This document shows, in pieces, positions 51,258 to 63,104 of a DNA stretch of 64,000 nt (positions within the stretch are counted from its first letter, which is position 1; each line of letters begins with the position of its first letter). The notes below the pieces were generated by a model. It searched no databases. It was given only the letters and a program-made list of their open reading frames with translations, and had not been told where the DNA came from. A program made the translations under genes and the position numbers. Source of the stretch: Zeugodacus cucurbitae (Eukaryota; Arthropoda; Insecta; Diptera; Tephritidae); assembly GCF_028554725.1 (NCBI RefSeq), contig NC_071667.1, positions 82,746,001 through 82,810,000 of the forward strand, written 5' to 3'.

Positions 51258-52379
51258 TATAACCTAAAAATTATTTTATATTTACCTTTTCTTTCCCAAA
51301 TCAAAAAGAAAAATTTAAAACCTGAAAAAAAATCCGGGGTCACTAAAACCCAAAGTTGTTGCCTGCGGATTAAATAATGTATAAAAATATGAAAAATTTT
51401 ATCAATTTTTTTTGAATTTTCAAATCAAAAATATAATTGTTCAGTATTTTTCCCAACTCATGCCTTTTTGACAATTAGTGAGATTAACCAATTTTATGTC
51501 AGTGTCATGCAACAACATGCAATTTCAAGCAGCTTTAATCAAAAACCAACTCAGTAAATGTCAACAGGGCGTATGTCCTAAATGTGTCGGAAACAGTGCC
51601 TGAAAAACGCTAGTTTTTTCTCTTTCCATTACAAACTAAATGTAAGTCAGCTTACAAGCGATATTTATAAATAACTGCAAATTTCCGACCATTTCACAAC
51701 CACACACAACAAGCGGACGTCGTCACCTCTCACGCACATAGTATGTAGCCCCCGGCGCAATCCAATTAATTTGTGTCAACCGAAGACAGACGCGCTGCGT
51801 GTTTGGCCAAAATTTGCATGCATCTCTTTGTGCATAGACGGCGGAGACATGCTCGTCAGCAGTAACGTCAACGTCATCAGCGTACACTCGTGTGTGCAGT
51901 TAGTCAGCGACCGCGCTTAGCTGTCGCCGTAGTGCGTTGCGTCTGCCTTAACCTGCTTTTTGCGTCGTCTTCACTTGTGAATTTATTTATTATTATTATT
52001 ATGATTTGATTTTTTTTCCATTTTGTTGTTCTTCAATTTATTTATGCGAAAAATTAAGTTTTATGCCGCGTCACCTTGTTGTGTGCGTCTGCTGGCTATT
52101 TATAGCATTTTATGTGTGCGCTGTTTGTTTTTGCTATTGCATTGAGACTGCGTTTGTCATGATTAGTTGCTAGATTAGTTGCATTGCATAATCAACGAGA
52201 TGAAAGGCGCAGTGTTGCGTGCAATTATAAATATTTACAAAATCACAACAACACACCCATTGGTGTTTATGAATTGCCATAAATTAGCGCATAATTAAGA
52301 GGCGGCGATTGTATAACAGCATTTGGGGGGCAGTTAATCGCTGATTTGCTGTTAAAGATATAGATGTTGGAAATTATTA

Positions 52380-52850
52380 TGCAATTTTTTAATAATTTTA
52401 TTTTTAATTTTCATACTTTTTTTTATTTTTTTTATAATTTTTAAATATATTTTTTTACTTAAATAAATATTTTTTAGTTTTGATTAAATTTCTTCATATT
52501 TTTATTTTTAATTATAACTTTTTGTTTTCAACTTGAATTTAATTTTTTAATATTTTTTTTTTTTTTATTTCCATACGATTTTTCATAACTTTTTTAATTT
52601 TGTTTTGTAATTTTTAAATATATTTTTTAACTTGAATTAATTTTTTTTAATATTTAATATTTTTTATTGTTCATTCATTTTTTTCATAACATTATTTTTA
52701 TTTATTTATAATTTTTAAATATCTTTTTAACTTTAATTAATTTTTTTTCTTTTTTAAATATTTTTTTTTAACTTTAATTAAGTAATTTTATTTTATTTAT
52801 TATTTAATAATTATTTTTTATTTATTTTTTTTTTATAATTTTTTTCTATC
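52380..52850 (+). repeat. Degenerate AT-rich tandem repeat
   Basis: The phrase TAATTTTTAAATATATTTTT then AACTT(T/G)AATTAA recurs at about 52,435, 52,609 and 52,709 with a shortened form at about 52,757. Spacing is irregular (100-175 bp). GC content is very low and there is no coding content. Confidence 0.6.
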
Positions 52851-54460
52851 TAAAAAGCACTTATAAAATTTCAAAAATTCCTGTCGGTTTTTTTCGCCAT
52901 ATATGATATTAAGTTTTCTATCGTTTTAATTGTTTTTTAAGTTGTTTGTTGTTGTTTTTGACACTCCACTTCGACATCGTTCCGCGCCACAGTGCAGCAG
53001 CACGCAGTGCACGTTTTTACAACCATATCAAATAGCCAGCTAATTTACTCGGCAGCGCTAAGCTACAAAACACTCGCGGCGCTACATTTCCGTGTAAATA
53101 CTCGTATGTATTGTGTTTTCTAATTGTTTGTTTAAATTTAAACACATTTTTTTCGACATTTACGCCGCAGTCTACTGGCTGTAAACGTGTGGTTGTTGCT
53201 TTTGTTGCTGCCTAATTGTGTACCTAGGCAATTATCAAGGTTTCATTTGCCTACAACTTGTAATTACACTACTGTTAGGCATATAGAAAGACATGTGTGT
53301 GATTTGGTTTATATATACATATACATACTATACTCTAGAAGCCTTTAAGCGCGCTGACCATTACTTCTATATAATGTGTTGTTGCTGTTGTTGTATTGCG
53401 CCTAAATTTTTGTAAAAACAAAACTGGCTGAAATTACGCTTAATAAGGCGGGGTATGGCTAAAAAAAAATTTACATATATTATACTCTACATATGTACAA
53501 AAGCGTTCAGTAAGGGAAGCAATTGAAATATAAAAAAATTAAAAATAAATAAAAATAAAAATTTTGCGTGAAATAAACAAACAAATAACTTTATTAGCCG
53601 CCATTTAGTTTAATTTCAGTTTTATTTTTTTTTCTCAAAGCAAAAAACCAGTTTATTTCACTTTCGTTGTACTCTAATTAGCTGCGACCCGTCAAGAAAA
53701 AAAGGTATGAACAAAGGGCACTAACTGTACAATTAAACAGTTAATTAACAGTAGCGTACTTTAATTTGTGCGTAATTAACAGTTACGTGCACTCAAGCGC
53801 ACAAAAATTTCGAAATTTAGACTTTAAACGTTGCACCGCCTGGCGCGCACGGCGTATGAGCAACATTTTTCACTTCGCAACATGTTGCACTGAATTGAAT
53901 ATATTTTTTTCATTTTCATTTTTGTTTGTCATTTAGTGAAAATCTCGCCGTAAAATTCAATGATTTATGCTTTTCGTGTCACCTGTACACCACCCACTCA
54001 ACAACAACAACGCAAAAGATTTATGATTCAAATTTGGATTTTATTAACTTCAAACAACAACATTCATATAAATTAACAATTCAATGGCGTCGTCATTAAT
54101 GAGCTCATGCTCAAGCATACATACATACATATAAGCGCATACACGTACATATACATATATTGTTGTGTTCAAGGCAAAGATGCTGTTGGCGGCCATTTGA
54201 AATGGTATTCATAGTGTCATAAATATTATTTCTAGTTATATTGTTAATAAATTATCTAATAGCTGAATATCAATTTCATGTAGAAAAAAAAACTATAAAA
54301 AAAGCAGGCAAATAGATAGACGAGTAAGCGATATGCGTGCGTAACCAAATAGCTGATCTGCTGATCTCACACAACGCCACGCTCTTGACACTGACCATAG
54401 CGCTGCCACTGCTGACTTACATACATATGTATGCACACACATGTTTGCCATGAGTTTTCT

Positions 54461-54516
54461 CATAACTTTATTTTTATTGCTTTGCGCATGCGCATAACTT
54501 TATTTTTATTGCTTTT
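54461..54516 (+). repeat. 32-bp tandem duplication
   Basis: CATAACTTTATTTTTATTGC at 54,461 is repeated exactly at 54,493. The second copy runs into a T tract. Confidence 0.85.
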
Positions 54517-55264
54517 TTTTTTTGCTGAGCAAGTTGGCGGCAAGTCTATGAATTGGAAGGTAGCGAATACTTAAATGAGTGCGGTTGTAGGGAATTGTCA
54601 AAGGGTTGTATGTGTGTGTCTTTTAATACCAAATTTGTATTGAGATTTTATTATAATTTATTTTAAAATAAATATTAAAGATTATTCAATGAAATTTTAG
54701 TTAAAAGTGAACAATGGTGTGTATGGAAGGTAGTTTTTGAAAATAACAATGAAAATATCATTTACCAATAATGGTTGGAAGTGTAGGTGTTTAAAAATGC
54801 GATCGCATTTCAGATGTTTTGGTTGAAATGATAAATGTGCTAGAGCATATAACTCAACATTTCAAGTCTTTACATGTGAACTAAATTTGTATAAAGAAAA
54901 AAAAAGTTGCTATTGTTTCGCTTTGGTAAAAGACTATGGCTAATATAAGTCACTTTTCATACCAAATCTAGTTATTTTTAAAACTAAACACTTCACAATA
55001 GAAAAATATTAATATAGAACTGGCAAGCGATGGAAAGCTTATAGAAATTGTCTGTGAAATTAATCGTTTTTACGATATATTATTACAAAATAATCTGCTT
55101 TGCATCGATACAGCCATAATAAGTTCAAAAATTGCTGCCTACATTTTGGCGCATTGTTAAAAAGTGTTTTGTGCATGTGTACTTGTGACTGTGAAGAAAA
55201 CTGAAATAGTATGAATATAATACAGCTTTAGATCGTATCAGCAATCAGTTTAATAACTAAAATA

Positions 55265-55512
55265 CAATATGTGTTCAAAAAATAACGGTAATTTTCGTTT
55301 TTTTATTTATTGATTTGTCTACAATCAATATTATGCACACACGAAACACTTCCCAAACTAAATTTTTGTGATTTTTGGTAAGCTTGTAAAACAACGGCTC
55401 TTCAATGTTCTTCTTTAAATTTTAGGAAACAGATTCTTAATTGGCAATTAGATTCTTTAAAACCATGAATTTTAAAATTTTACAATTCCCGTTATTTATT
55501 GAACATACCACG
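55265..55512 (-). mobile_element. Mariner-derived element, 248 bp, both termini, inverted relative to the 43-kb copy
   Basis: The left end follows TA (55,263-55,264) as CAATATGTGTTCAAAAAATA, and the right end is TTCCCGTTATTTATTGAACA. On the reverse strand the interior resembles the 43-kb copy around GCCGTTGTTTTACAAGCTTA, so this copy lies in the opposite orientation. No open reading frame survives. Confidence 0.8.
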
Positions 55513-56099
55513 TGAATTGTATTCATTTTAAAATAAATCGTGCTTTTGACTCTTAATTTGTTGAATCTTTTTCTCCCGTAGACTTCTAATTTCTACAAAA
55601 ATTATTCACAAAGTTATAAAAATAACTTCACTACTGCCCCACTGTGTATACGTGCAAATTCTATTTCCATGCTATTGTTTCGTGAGAATTTCAATTATTT
55701 TTTCATAAATATTTCAAATACATATTCACATCAGTACATGTATTATATATATATATATCGATGTCTGTATTTGAATCTATAACTTTACATTACTGTTGTT
55801 TTTTGCCATTTCGGTATTTCAATTAACTGTTGTATTGTTATATCTTACAATGTTTTTTTTTTCATTATTGTTTTTGCCTTTTTGCTCATTTCATCGAATG
55901 CACAACACTATTGTGTCTGATTGTGCGCTGTGGTTTCCCCACCTCCCCCCTCCCCCCTGGGCGCTCATGTCGTGTACTCGAACTTGTCAAATAACTTTAC
56001 GTGCCGCGCTGTGGTTAGATAAATTAAAATAAAAATAACGTAAATAAAGATAACCAGCGAAAAAAAAATAGAATTGCTGGTGCGCAAATATAGCAAGCG

Positions 56100-56158
56100 A
56101 GTGAGCTGACACACTAATTGACTGGCTGACTTGCTGACTAACTGGCTGACAGGCTGTC
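56100..56158 (+). repeat. CTGAC/CTGGC-rich degenerate short tandem repeat
   Basis: Successive GACTGGCTGACTTGCTGACT-type units. A similar CTGG-rich run occurs at about 46,685-46,720. Confidence 0.6.
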
Positions 56159-56399
56159 GAGCGCGTTTGAATGAGTTTGCGCTGATCGTGACTCGCTCGA
56201 TCGCGCGCTGTGCCTGTAACCATACATTGTGCGCGCTGTTGTTAGTTATTCTTATTATTGTTGTTGTTGTTGTTGTTCTCGCGTATAACTGGTTGTATGT
56301 TGTTTTGCATATTCTGTGCTTTTATTACCAAATATTTCAATCGCTTCATTTGGTTATTATTTCCATTTAGTTTTGAATTTTATTTTTGCTTTTGTTTTT

Positions 56400-57060
56400 G
56401 CGTTTGTGAACACCCGCTCTGTTGTCGCTGAACGGCAGCAGCTGCTCACGACGACAGGTAGCTTATTGGTGCGCAGCTCAAGTCGCTGGGTGCCGCCTGC
56501 GCGCTGAGCGCTGCTTTCAGGTGAGGTAATAGCGACGCGCAGCTGGCGCTGGAGCGCTTGGAAAACAAGTGCGAATGCGTAGCGTTGGCGCATTTTTGTT
56601 GTTGTGTACTTATTTGACATTTTACTCGAGCTTCGTCTCAAACGAGTATCAAGCATAGCGCGGCACATTCCAAATTCATTATCGAACATTCTTGGTGCTG
56701 CGCGCGCGGCTGCTTCTGAGTATGTGCGTGTGTGTGTTTGTGGTATTTTCGCCCTCTTTTTGTGCTTCAATTTCATACATATGTATATACTCGTATGTTT
56801 AATTGCTCTCCACTTGCCGCCGCTCTTTCTCTCTTTCGTTGGCTACTTCACTTGAGCGCTTTATCGCCAGCGCGACTGAAAGTCCAACTCGCTTTTGCCA
56901 AGTTGGCTTTGCTCATTTCAATCGTTTCAAAGCTGGTGAGCTGAGCGTGGTGTTTGTTGGCGTGGCGCAGCGTGGCTTAGCATTTGCAGTCAGTCAGTCA
57001 ATACAAGTGAAGTAGTTGTGGCGCGAAGTGGTGCCTCAAGTGACAATTTCATGTGCGCAT
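56400..57060. other. GC-richer island, possible enhancer or promoter
   Basis: This stretch has markedly more GC and CpG than its surroundings and contains a TCAGTCAGTCA initiator-like run at about 56,992. Open frames on both strands are artefacts of the higher GC; none has a recognisable domain. It could be a regulatory element of the long intron. Confidence 0.25.
56510..56526 (+). other. Candidate recursive splice site (TTTCAG|GTGAGG)
   Basis: A 3' splice site motif is fused directly to a 5' splice site motif (AG|GT at 56,520|56,521), the arrangement of zero-length ratchet exons in long Drosophila introns. The pyrimidine tract before it is short (TGCTTTC), which weakens the call. Confidence 0.25.
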
Positions 57061-59570
57061 TTCGGGCAAATACACACACACACAGTTACAGTTACAGTTA
57101 TATACACTCGAATTACTTGAGTGTGTATGTGTGTGCGCGCGGCATTGAAGTAAGGCGACCTTGACTTTAAAGTGATTTCTCGTCGTCGTCACAAAGCGCG
57201 GAAAAAGCTTCACATTTAATTAGTTTTTATTACAAAAATTCAGCGGTTTGAAATTGGTGATTTGCAGCGCTGTATTTTGCATTTTTTTTCATAATTTGTG
57301 TTGTGTGGAAAATCAGTTTTTGAAGTTTATAAATTGTTTTATACTTTCAAGAGCGCATTAAAAATAAAGTGACTGCACTTCGTATATCATCAATAATAAA
57401 CTTTTATCATCTTTTAAGTGCCACGGCTAAAGATTTCCGTGCGGAAGTGTAGCAAATTGACATTCAAAAGGCAAAAAGACACCGTTAAATAACATTGAAA
57501 ATATATTATGAAGTCGCACATACATACAAACATGCAAATGTGCATACGTGCTTATAATTAACTAATAATTGCGCGCCATTGAAATATATACATATATATA
57601 ATACATACAAACAGAAGTACAATTAAAATTTTTTTCTTTGCTTGAAACTCCAAAATGCTGCACATACATACATACTTATTTTTGATTTTCCTGAACTATT
57701 TGTTAATTTTCCGCTTGAGTCAAGTGCTTTAATTACAAGCAGCTTTTTTGCTCTCATATATGTACATTCGTATATATGTAAAAATATATTTTTGTGTGTG
57801 TATTTTTTTCTAACTCACTTTAGTAGAGTTCGATTTATAATTAGCGTGCACTGAGCGGAAACAAATTATAGCAATAATAATAATTTCTTTTAATTGCAAC
57901 AAAAACACACACGAACACACTCATAAAGGCTGTAAATTTAAAATTATTTAAATACTGGGCAGTGGCTATTTATAAGCTGTGACATTCATGCTACAGTAAA
58001 TCGTCAAACGCGAATATAATAATAATTGCAGCGAGAGCTGCAGACACAGATATACATACATACATATGTACATTCAAAATATCATTAACTAACATGATAT
58101 GCGATGACACTATTACGATTGAAATTAATACAAAAAAATATGAAATTTTTCTAAAATAAAAAAATTGTGTTCTAAAAAAAAACTAGAAAAAATATAATTT
58201 AAAACATTGCTGATTTCGTTAATTGCAACTTATCAGCATAATGTTTGGCACAAATCGTTGTGGTGGAAAATAATTACAAATAATTAAAAAAAAATATAAT
58301 AATGATTTTATAATATTTTTATTTCAAGGCTACAAATTTATGTTTTTTTTCTATATTAAAAATACATATTTGTGTTTGTATGTATGTGTGGTATTATTGC
58401 ACAGTTTTATCAGAATTGCGAAAAAATGTTTCACTGCTCAGCGCATAAAATTTAGAGTGGTCAGAGTTATCAGTTGTTGTGGTTGTAATATAAATTTGGA
58501 ACAATATTAATCTGAAACATATATAGATATAATGGCACAAAAAAAAGAAATATTTATATCATGAAAATTGCAGCTGACTTAAAAATTGACTTTAAACATG
58601 AGAATAAAAAATTATAAATAAAATTTACATATTATAAAATAATATAACATAATTCTTGTGCATAAAAATTGAAAAAAAAAATTAATAATATATAAAATAT
58701 AATAAGAAAATATTATAAATAAAATATAAACTAAATAATTACGTTAATATAATAAATAAAAAATAATAATTTTGTAAAGAAAATAGTTACAGTGCATAAA
58801 TTCTTTAGCAAAAGTGTTAAAAATTTAAAGCAAAATTAATTATGAATTTATTAAAAATAAATAAAAATAAAAATTAAAAAAATTAAAATAAAATTTAAAT
58901 ATTTAGTAAATTATAAAAACTTTAAAAAGAAATGAAAAAAAGGTTAAATCAAATAATGTAAATTAATTAAAAGAAATTGCTAAAAATGACATAAAATTAA
59001 AGACTTATTAAATTAAAAAATAAATGTTAATAAAATCTTGTTTTTTTATTAATTTCAAATATTAAGAATCTGTCTAAATATGAAAAAAATAACTTAACTT
59101 CATGAAAATACAATGAAAATTTAATATGGTAGTTCATAAATACAATAAAATATAATTACAAAATTTTTTGTAACAAAAAAAAACTCTACAATACAGTATA
59201 CAGTTATTGAAAAATGCGAAATTGATATACTTTATTATCTGCCAAGCAAATAATAAACAAAATTTGCATATTAAATATGTATTTTATTTCGAATTTTTGC
59301 AAATCATATACAAATGTACAACTGCTTTATCAACTGCGCTTCTGTACATACCTATGTATATGCCCTAGAATAAACCCAAAAATTGTGTCTTATTTCAAAC
59401 AAGCAGCTCATACAAAAACATTCCCAGTGTAAAAAAACGAAAAAAAAAATCAAATGCATCATTGAAATCTCCAAACGAGGAACAAAAGACATCTGCAAAT
59501 AACAAACACATCAAATCAAACTCATATGAATTCACATCAAAATCAAAAGATAAAAAAACGAATGTGATAT
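57061..59570. other. Intronic stretch, very AT-rich
   Basis: About 58,120-59,200 is composed largely of A/T with no internal structure I could resolve. The composition becomes A/C-rich, leader-like, from about 59,400. No coding frame is supported. Confidence 0.5.
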
Positions 59571-59639
59571 TTAAAAATTATTTTAAACATTTACGCTTAA
59601 TGTGATTGACTGTGCAACAGAACTTGTGAAAAAAACACG
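59571..59639 (+). repeat. Direct repeat copy 1 (near-perfect, about 70 bp)
   Basis: The segment starting TTAAAAATTATTTTAAACAT and passing through GTGATTGACTGTGCAACAG recurs at 60,758. The two copies are identical apart from the length of an internal A-run (7 versus 9). The near-identity amid AT-rich sequence that diverges quickly implies a recent duplication or an assembly join. Confidence 0.9.
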
Positions 59640-60182
59640 AAAAACAGAGAAATCAACGCACAGCAAAAAAATATATATATTCATCAACAAATTGAAATCG
59701 CGTTAAACTCATCAGTTTTACAAAAAAGAACATAAAAAATATTTATAAACATAAAAAAACTCACAAACATACATATGTGTATTTATGTATACGTAACGCT
59801 CGAAGCACTTGCGAATAAATTCATAACCTCCAAAGTGTGTGTGTATAAACATAAATAACTGCACATCCGCACATATACACATTTATGCGCATAACGGCGT
59901 CTCTTACAAATAGTCTCCAACATCCACATCATTCAATGTACAACAATTGCATCCGCACCCCTCACGCGGCCAACACCTACAAACATCACAACAACGACGC
60001 GCATCTATTTATTTAGTACAACAACATATGAGCGATTACAACAACTAGTTAAGCATACTCATCGCAGTCAACAAATCGCAACTGACATTTGACATTTAAC
60101 TGCAGCATTCGAGGCAGCAGCAACAACAACCATCACAACAAGTGACACCTCAGAGGCGCTCACACGCACACACATACGTATG

Positions 60183-60559
60183 CAAATCAAGCGATTGGCA
60201 AAGAAAACCACAGGAGTCGCGTAGCATCAGCATCGATAGAGCCATTTCGTACGCAATCCACCAACAATTACGTCATTGCATCTGTCATCGCACACTAATT
60301 GCGTCGTCTGACCGAACCGCGAGATCACCGAACAGACCTGACCGCTAAGTCAGTTAGTCAGTTAGTAAGTCAGTCGGTCGTGCGGCTAATTAGACAGTAG
60401 CAAGCTAAAAGAGCTGAAAGAAAGCAAGAACAAAGTCACAACGTTGGAGTGCAGCTGAGAGCAGCGCCAATTTTTGAGCAAATAAGTGAGCAAATAAAGC
60501 ACAGGAAGAGCACAAGCTGCAGCCAACGATTAAAGTGCACGAAAGTGTTGTTTATAACG
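60183..60559 (+). other. Candidate non-coding first exon and leader ending at a GTAAAT donor
   Basis: The + strand is ATG-free for about 380 nt, has leader-like A/C-rich composition and higher GC than its surroundings, and ends at a plausible donor (TATAACG|GTAAAT, exon end 60,559). It contains a cluster of initiator-like TCAGTY motifs at about 60,350-60,375. If transcription starts there, the exon would be roughly 200 nt. It could splice to an acceptor before the Gln-rich exon at 63,711. This is inferred from composition and motifs only. Confidence 0.35.
60350..60382 (+). promoter_or_regulatory. Initiator-like TCAGTY cluster (candidate core promoter)
   Basis: Three TCAGTY motifs lie in a row (60,350 TCAGTT, 60,358 TCAGTT, 60,370 TCAGTC). 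TCAGTY is the fly initiator consensus. A DPE-like GGTCGTG at 60,376 follows, but it starts at +25 from the first initiator A, not the canonical +28, so the pair is not a proper Inr-DPE combination. No TATA box was seen about 30 nt upstream. Confidence 0.25.
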
Positions 60560-60757
60560 GTAAATGGAAATCTTGTGCTTGAAAAATAGCGACGCACAGA
60601 AATTTTACTACAAATTCAAGCGGATTTATTTGAAAAAAAAATGCAAAATCTTTTTAATGCATTGCAAAAAAAATTTTAATAAGAAAATTTAATAAAAAAT
60701 TGAATAAATTTTTAATAAAAAAATAATAATTTCATAAAATCGATTGAAAAACAATTA

Positions 60758-60828
60758 TTAAAAATTATTTTAAACATTTACGCTTAATGTGATTGACTGT
60801 GCAACAGAACTTGTGAAAAAAAAACACG
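60758..60828 (+). repeat. Direct repeat copy 2 (near-perfect, about 70 bp)
   Basis: This is the second copy of the repeat at 59,571, offset by 1,187 bp. The flanks of the two copies differ. The pair brackets the candidate first exon and initiator cluster at 60.18-60.56 kb. Confidence 0.9.
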
Positions 60829-61617
60829 TACACGTACTGTAGAAATTTTTATCAGCATGCTGTTAACAGTATTGTGCTAAATAATTGCAGTCGCAAACCT
60901 TTTAAAAATATTTTTTTTTATTTTTTCAAATTTTTATGAGCTTGCCAACTGTCAGCTGTCAACTATTCTAACTTTTTTTTAAAAACTCACAACAATTGTC
61001 ACAAATTCATGCTTGTAAAATAGAACTAAAAGAACTGTATATAAATATATCGAATATAATAAATTAAATAAAAATAATTTTATTACTTAAATTTAAAATG
61101 TTTAAAAAATAATTTATATATTGAACCGAAATATTAAACAAAAAACACCACAGCTTAACCTGATATAATGAATAAATAAACCAACCAACCGCTGAAATGT
61201 AGTAAAATTTCTTGCCAAAATGAATGTACGTGTGTAACGTCAAAGTGACATATCCATTACCATCAAACGTCATGCGAAACATCATGCCTTTATATACTAC
61301 ATACATACATGATAAAATATCACACATAAATCGCAAATAGATAACGGAGTATTAACAAAAAATAGAGAAAAAATTTAAAAAAAAGCTGTTGCACCGCGCT
61401 TAAAACAAAAATAATAACTGTAGATAACAGTTATCACATTAAAATAAAACACGCACAGGTATATAACAGAAGCAGACTTAACAGATTACTAATTTCAACT
61501 GTCAAATATAACAGAGTTGCATACCTTACGTGACGTAAAATAATTCTTTTTAAAACTTAAATCTTAAAGTGTTTATATGAATTTAGTACAGTTTTGTACT
61601 AATCGGTTTCTAAATAT

Positions 61618-61673
61618 AATATATATATGTGTTTTAATCTATATATTTTAATCTATATATATATATATATATA
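61618..61673. repeat. TA-rich microsatellite tail of the RTE-like element
   Basis: The repeats are TATATATGTGTTTTAATCTA and ATATATTTTAATCTA, followed by about 24 bp of alternating TA. It directly abuts the 3' end of the RTE-like fragment and is probably its tail, or an AT microsatellite it landed in. Confidence 0.7.
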
Positions 61674-62151
61674 TTTGGCGTAGGAACCGCTTTAAGCGAT
61701 TATAGCCGAATCCACCAGAGCGCGCCACTCATTCCTCCTTTTTGCTTTTTGGCGCCAACTGGAAACACCAAGTGAAGCCAGGTCACTTTGCACTTGGTCT
61801 TTCCACCGGAGTGGAGGTCGTCCTCTTCCGCGGCTTCCTCCAGCGGGTACTGCATCGAATACTTTCAGAGCTGGAGTGTTTTCTTCCATCCGTACAACAT
61901 GACCTAGCCAGCGTAGCCGCTGTCTTTTTATTCGCTGAACTATGTCAATGTCGTCGTATAAATCGTACAGCTCATCGTTCCATCGCCTGCGGTATTCGCC
62001 GTTGCCAATGTTTAGAGGACCAAAAATCTTGCGCAAAACCTTTCTCTCGAAAACCCCAAGAGTCGTCTCATCGGATGTTGTCATCGTCCACGCTTCAGCG
62101 CCATACATCAGGACGGGAATAATGAGCGACTTATAGAGTTTGATTTTGGTT
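61674..62151 (-). mobile_element. 5'-truncated RTE-like non-LTR retrotransposon
   Basis: Only the 3' end of the element is present, in reverse orientation. It carries the last about 150 codons of the endonuclease-reverse transcriptase, a 3' UTR of under 20 bp (TAGGAACCGCTT on the + strand), and then a TA/TTTTAATCTATA microsatellite-like tail (about 61,618-61,673), as is common for RTE-type elements. Truncation at about 62,150 is typical of incomplete reverse transcription. It sits inside the presumed intron between the 60.56-kb donor and the Gln-rich exon. Confidence 0.8.
61692..62151 (-). pseudogene. Reverse transcriptase C-terminal fragment (RTE-like ORF end)
   Basis: The reverse-strand frame begins TKIKLYKSLIIPVLMYGAEA, then WTMTTSDE, FERKVLRKIFGP, RQRLRWLGHVVRMEE and GRGRPPLRWKDQVQ, ending DSAIIA and a stop. 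The YGAEAW, LRWLGHVxRM and RGRPPLRW blocks are the standard post-RT C-terminal signature of RTE-type endonuclease-reverse transcriptases. The YADD catalytic core is not present. The frame is intact over this length, which suggests a fairly young copy. Confidence 0.85.
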
Positions 62152-63104
62152 TATATTTACTATGAATTCAATGGTATTTAATTTACACATAATTATTTAC
62201 ATATATATACTTGAATGTACTTGTACATATGTTCATCCATACACTACTATTCTAACTACTCGCCAATATCGAACTTATTGAACACTTGCGCCATTAACAT
62301 CGGTTTAATTTATTGATGTAACTGCCTCACCAAATAGTTACATACATATTTCGTACATAAAAATCGCACCAAAATCGATATCGATGGGAGTCCATTTCGC
62401 TGCTGCTGTGTAAAGAAAATAAAAAATATAATATTTACATATCGTTGTTGTTGTTGTTGTCGTTGTCGCTTATACTCAAACTAAATCTATATCTATATAA
62501 ATATAAATATATAATATTATAAAAAAACTTACTAGTTAAAAATACACGCCAACATAAACTCATCTACGGCAAGGAATATGGCATTAACCCACCCGAAGTA
62601 CTTATTTAAGTCATAAGTCTTACGCAAAAAAAAAAAAACAAAAAAAACTAATAATAACAACACGCTTCCGAAGTGGTACACGTTAAGCACGAACAGGATA
62701 TTTGTACTAGAAAGCATCAAACTCATTAAATGTACCTAATCGCCACTTTGATCATCATCAAAATGAAAACCATAGCCACTCTCGCAATGTGCGCTCTCTC
62801 TCTCTCTCTATCTCTCACACACACACCACTACTATCTATGCATCAAATAATCATGGGCATCTGCAAACAACAGTAAATAATAACTAATCTCGTTTGCCAC
62901 CAACAACAAAAACATCTTTGTATGTATGTATGTGTACAACAGTCAGTCAGTCAGTCAGATTCATTGTGCGTGTAAATCGAAATCGCCAAAAAAACTCTCA
63001 AATTCAAGCAAATGAAAAATCAACAATAAAGTAATTTTTTATTTTTGTTTTTCTATTTCTTTTCCCTCTCTTTCTCTCTCGCTTGCGTACTCGAACCAAT
63101 GATG

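Larger units (their letters stand above)
51258..55264. other. Intronic stretch
   Basis: A GC-richer patch at about 51,700-51,960, the degenerate AT repeat at 52.4-52.85 kb and the small duplication at 54.46 kb. No exon recognised. Confidence 0.5.

Noticed and set aside
56131..57015. Several 60-140 codon frames on both strands
   Set aside because: The higher GC lowers stop-codon density. Frames overlap on both strands with no domain, so they are treated as chance frames.
60376..60382. DPE motif GGTCGTG downstream of the TCAGTY cluster
   Set aside because: Its spacing is +25 or less from the initiators instead of +28, so it was not called as a functional Inr-DPE pair.
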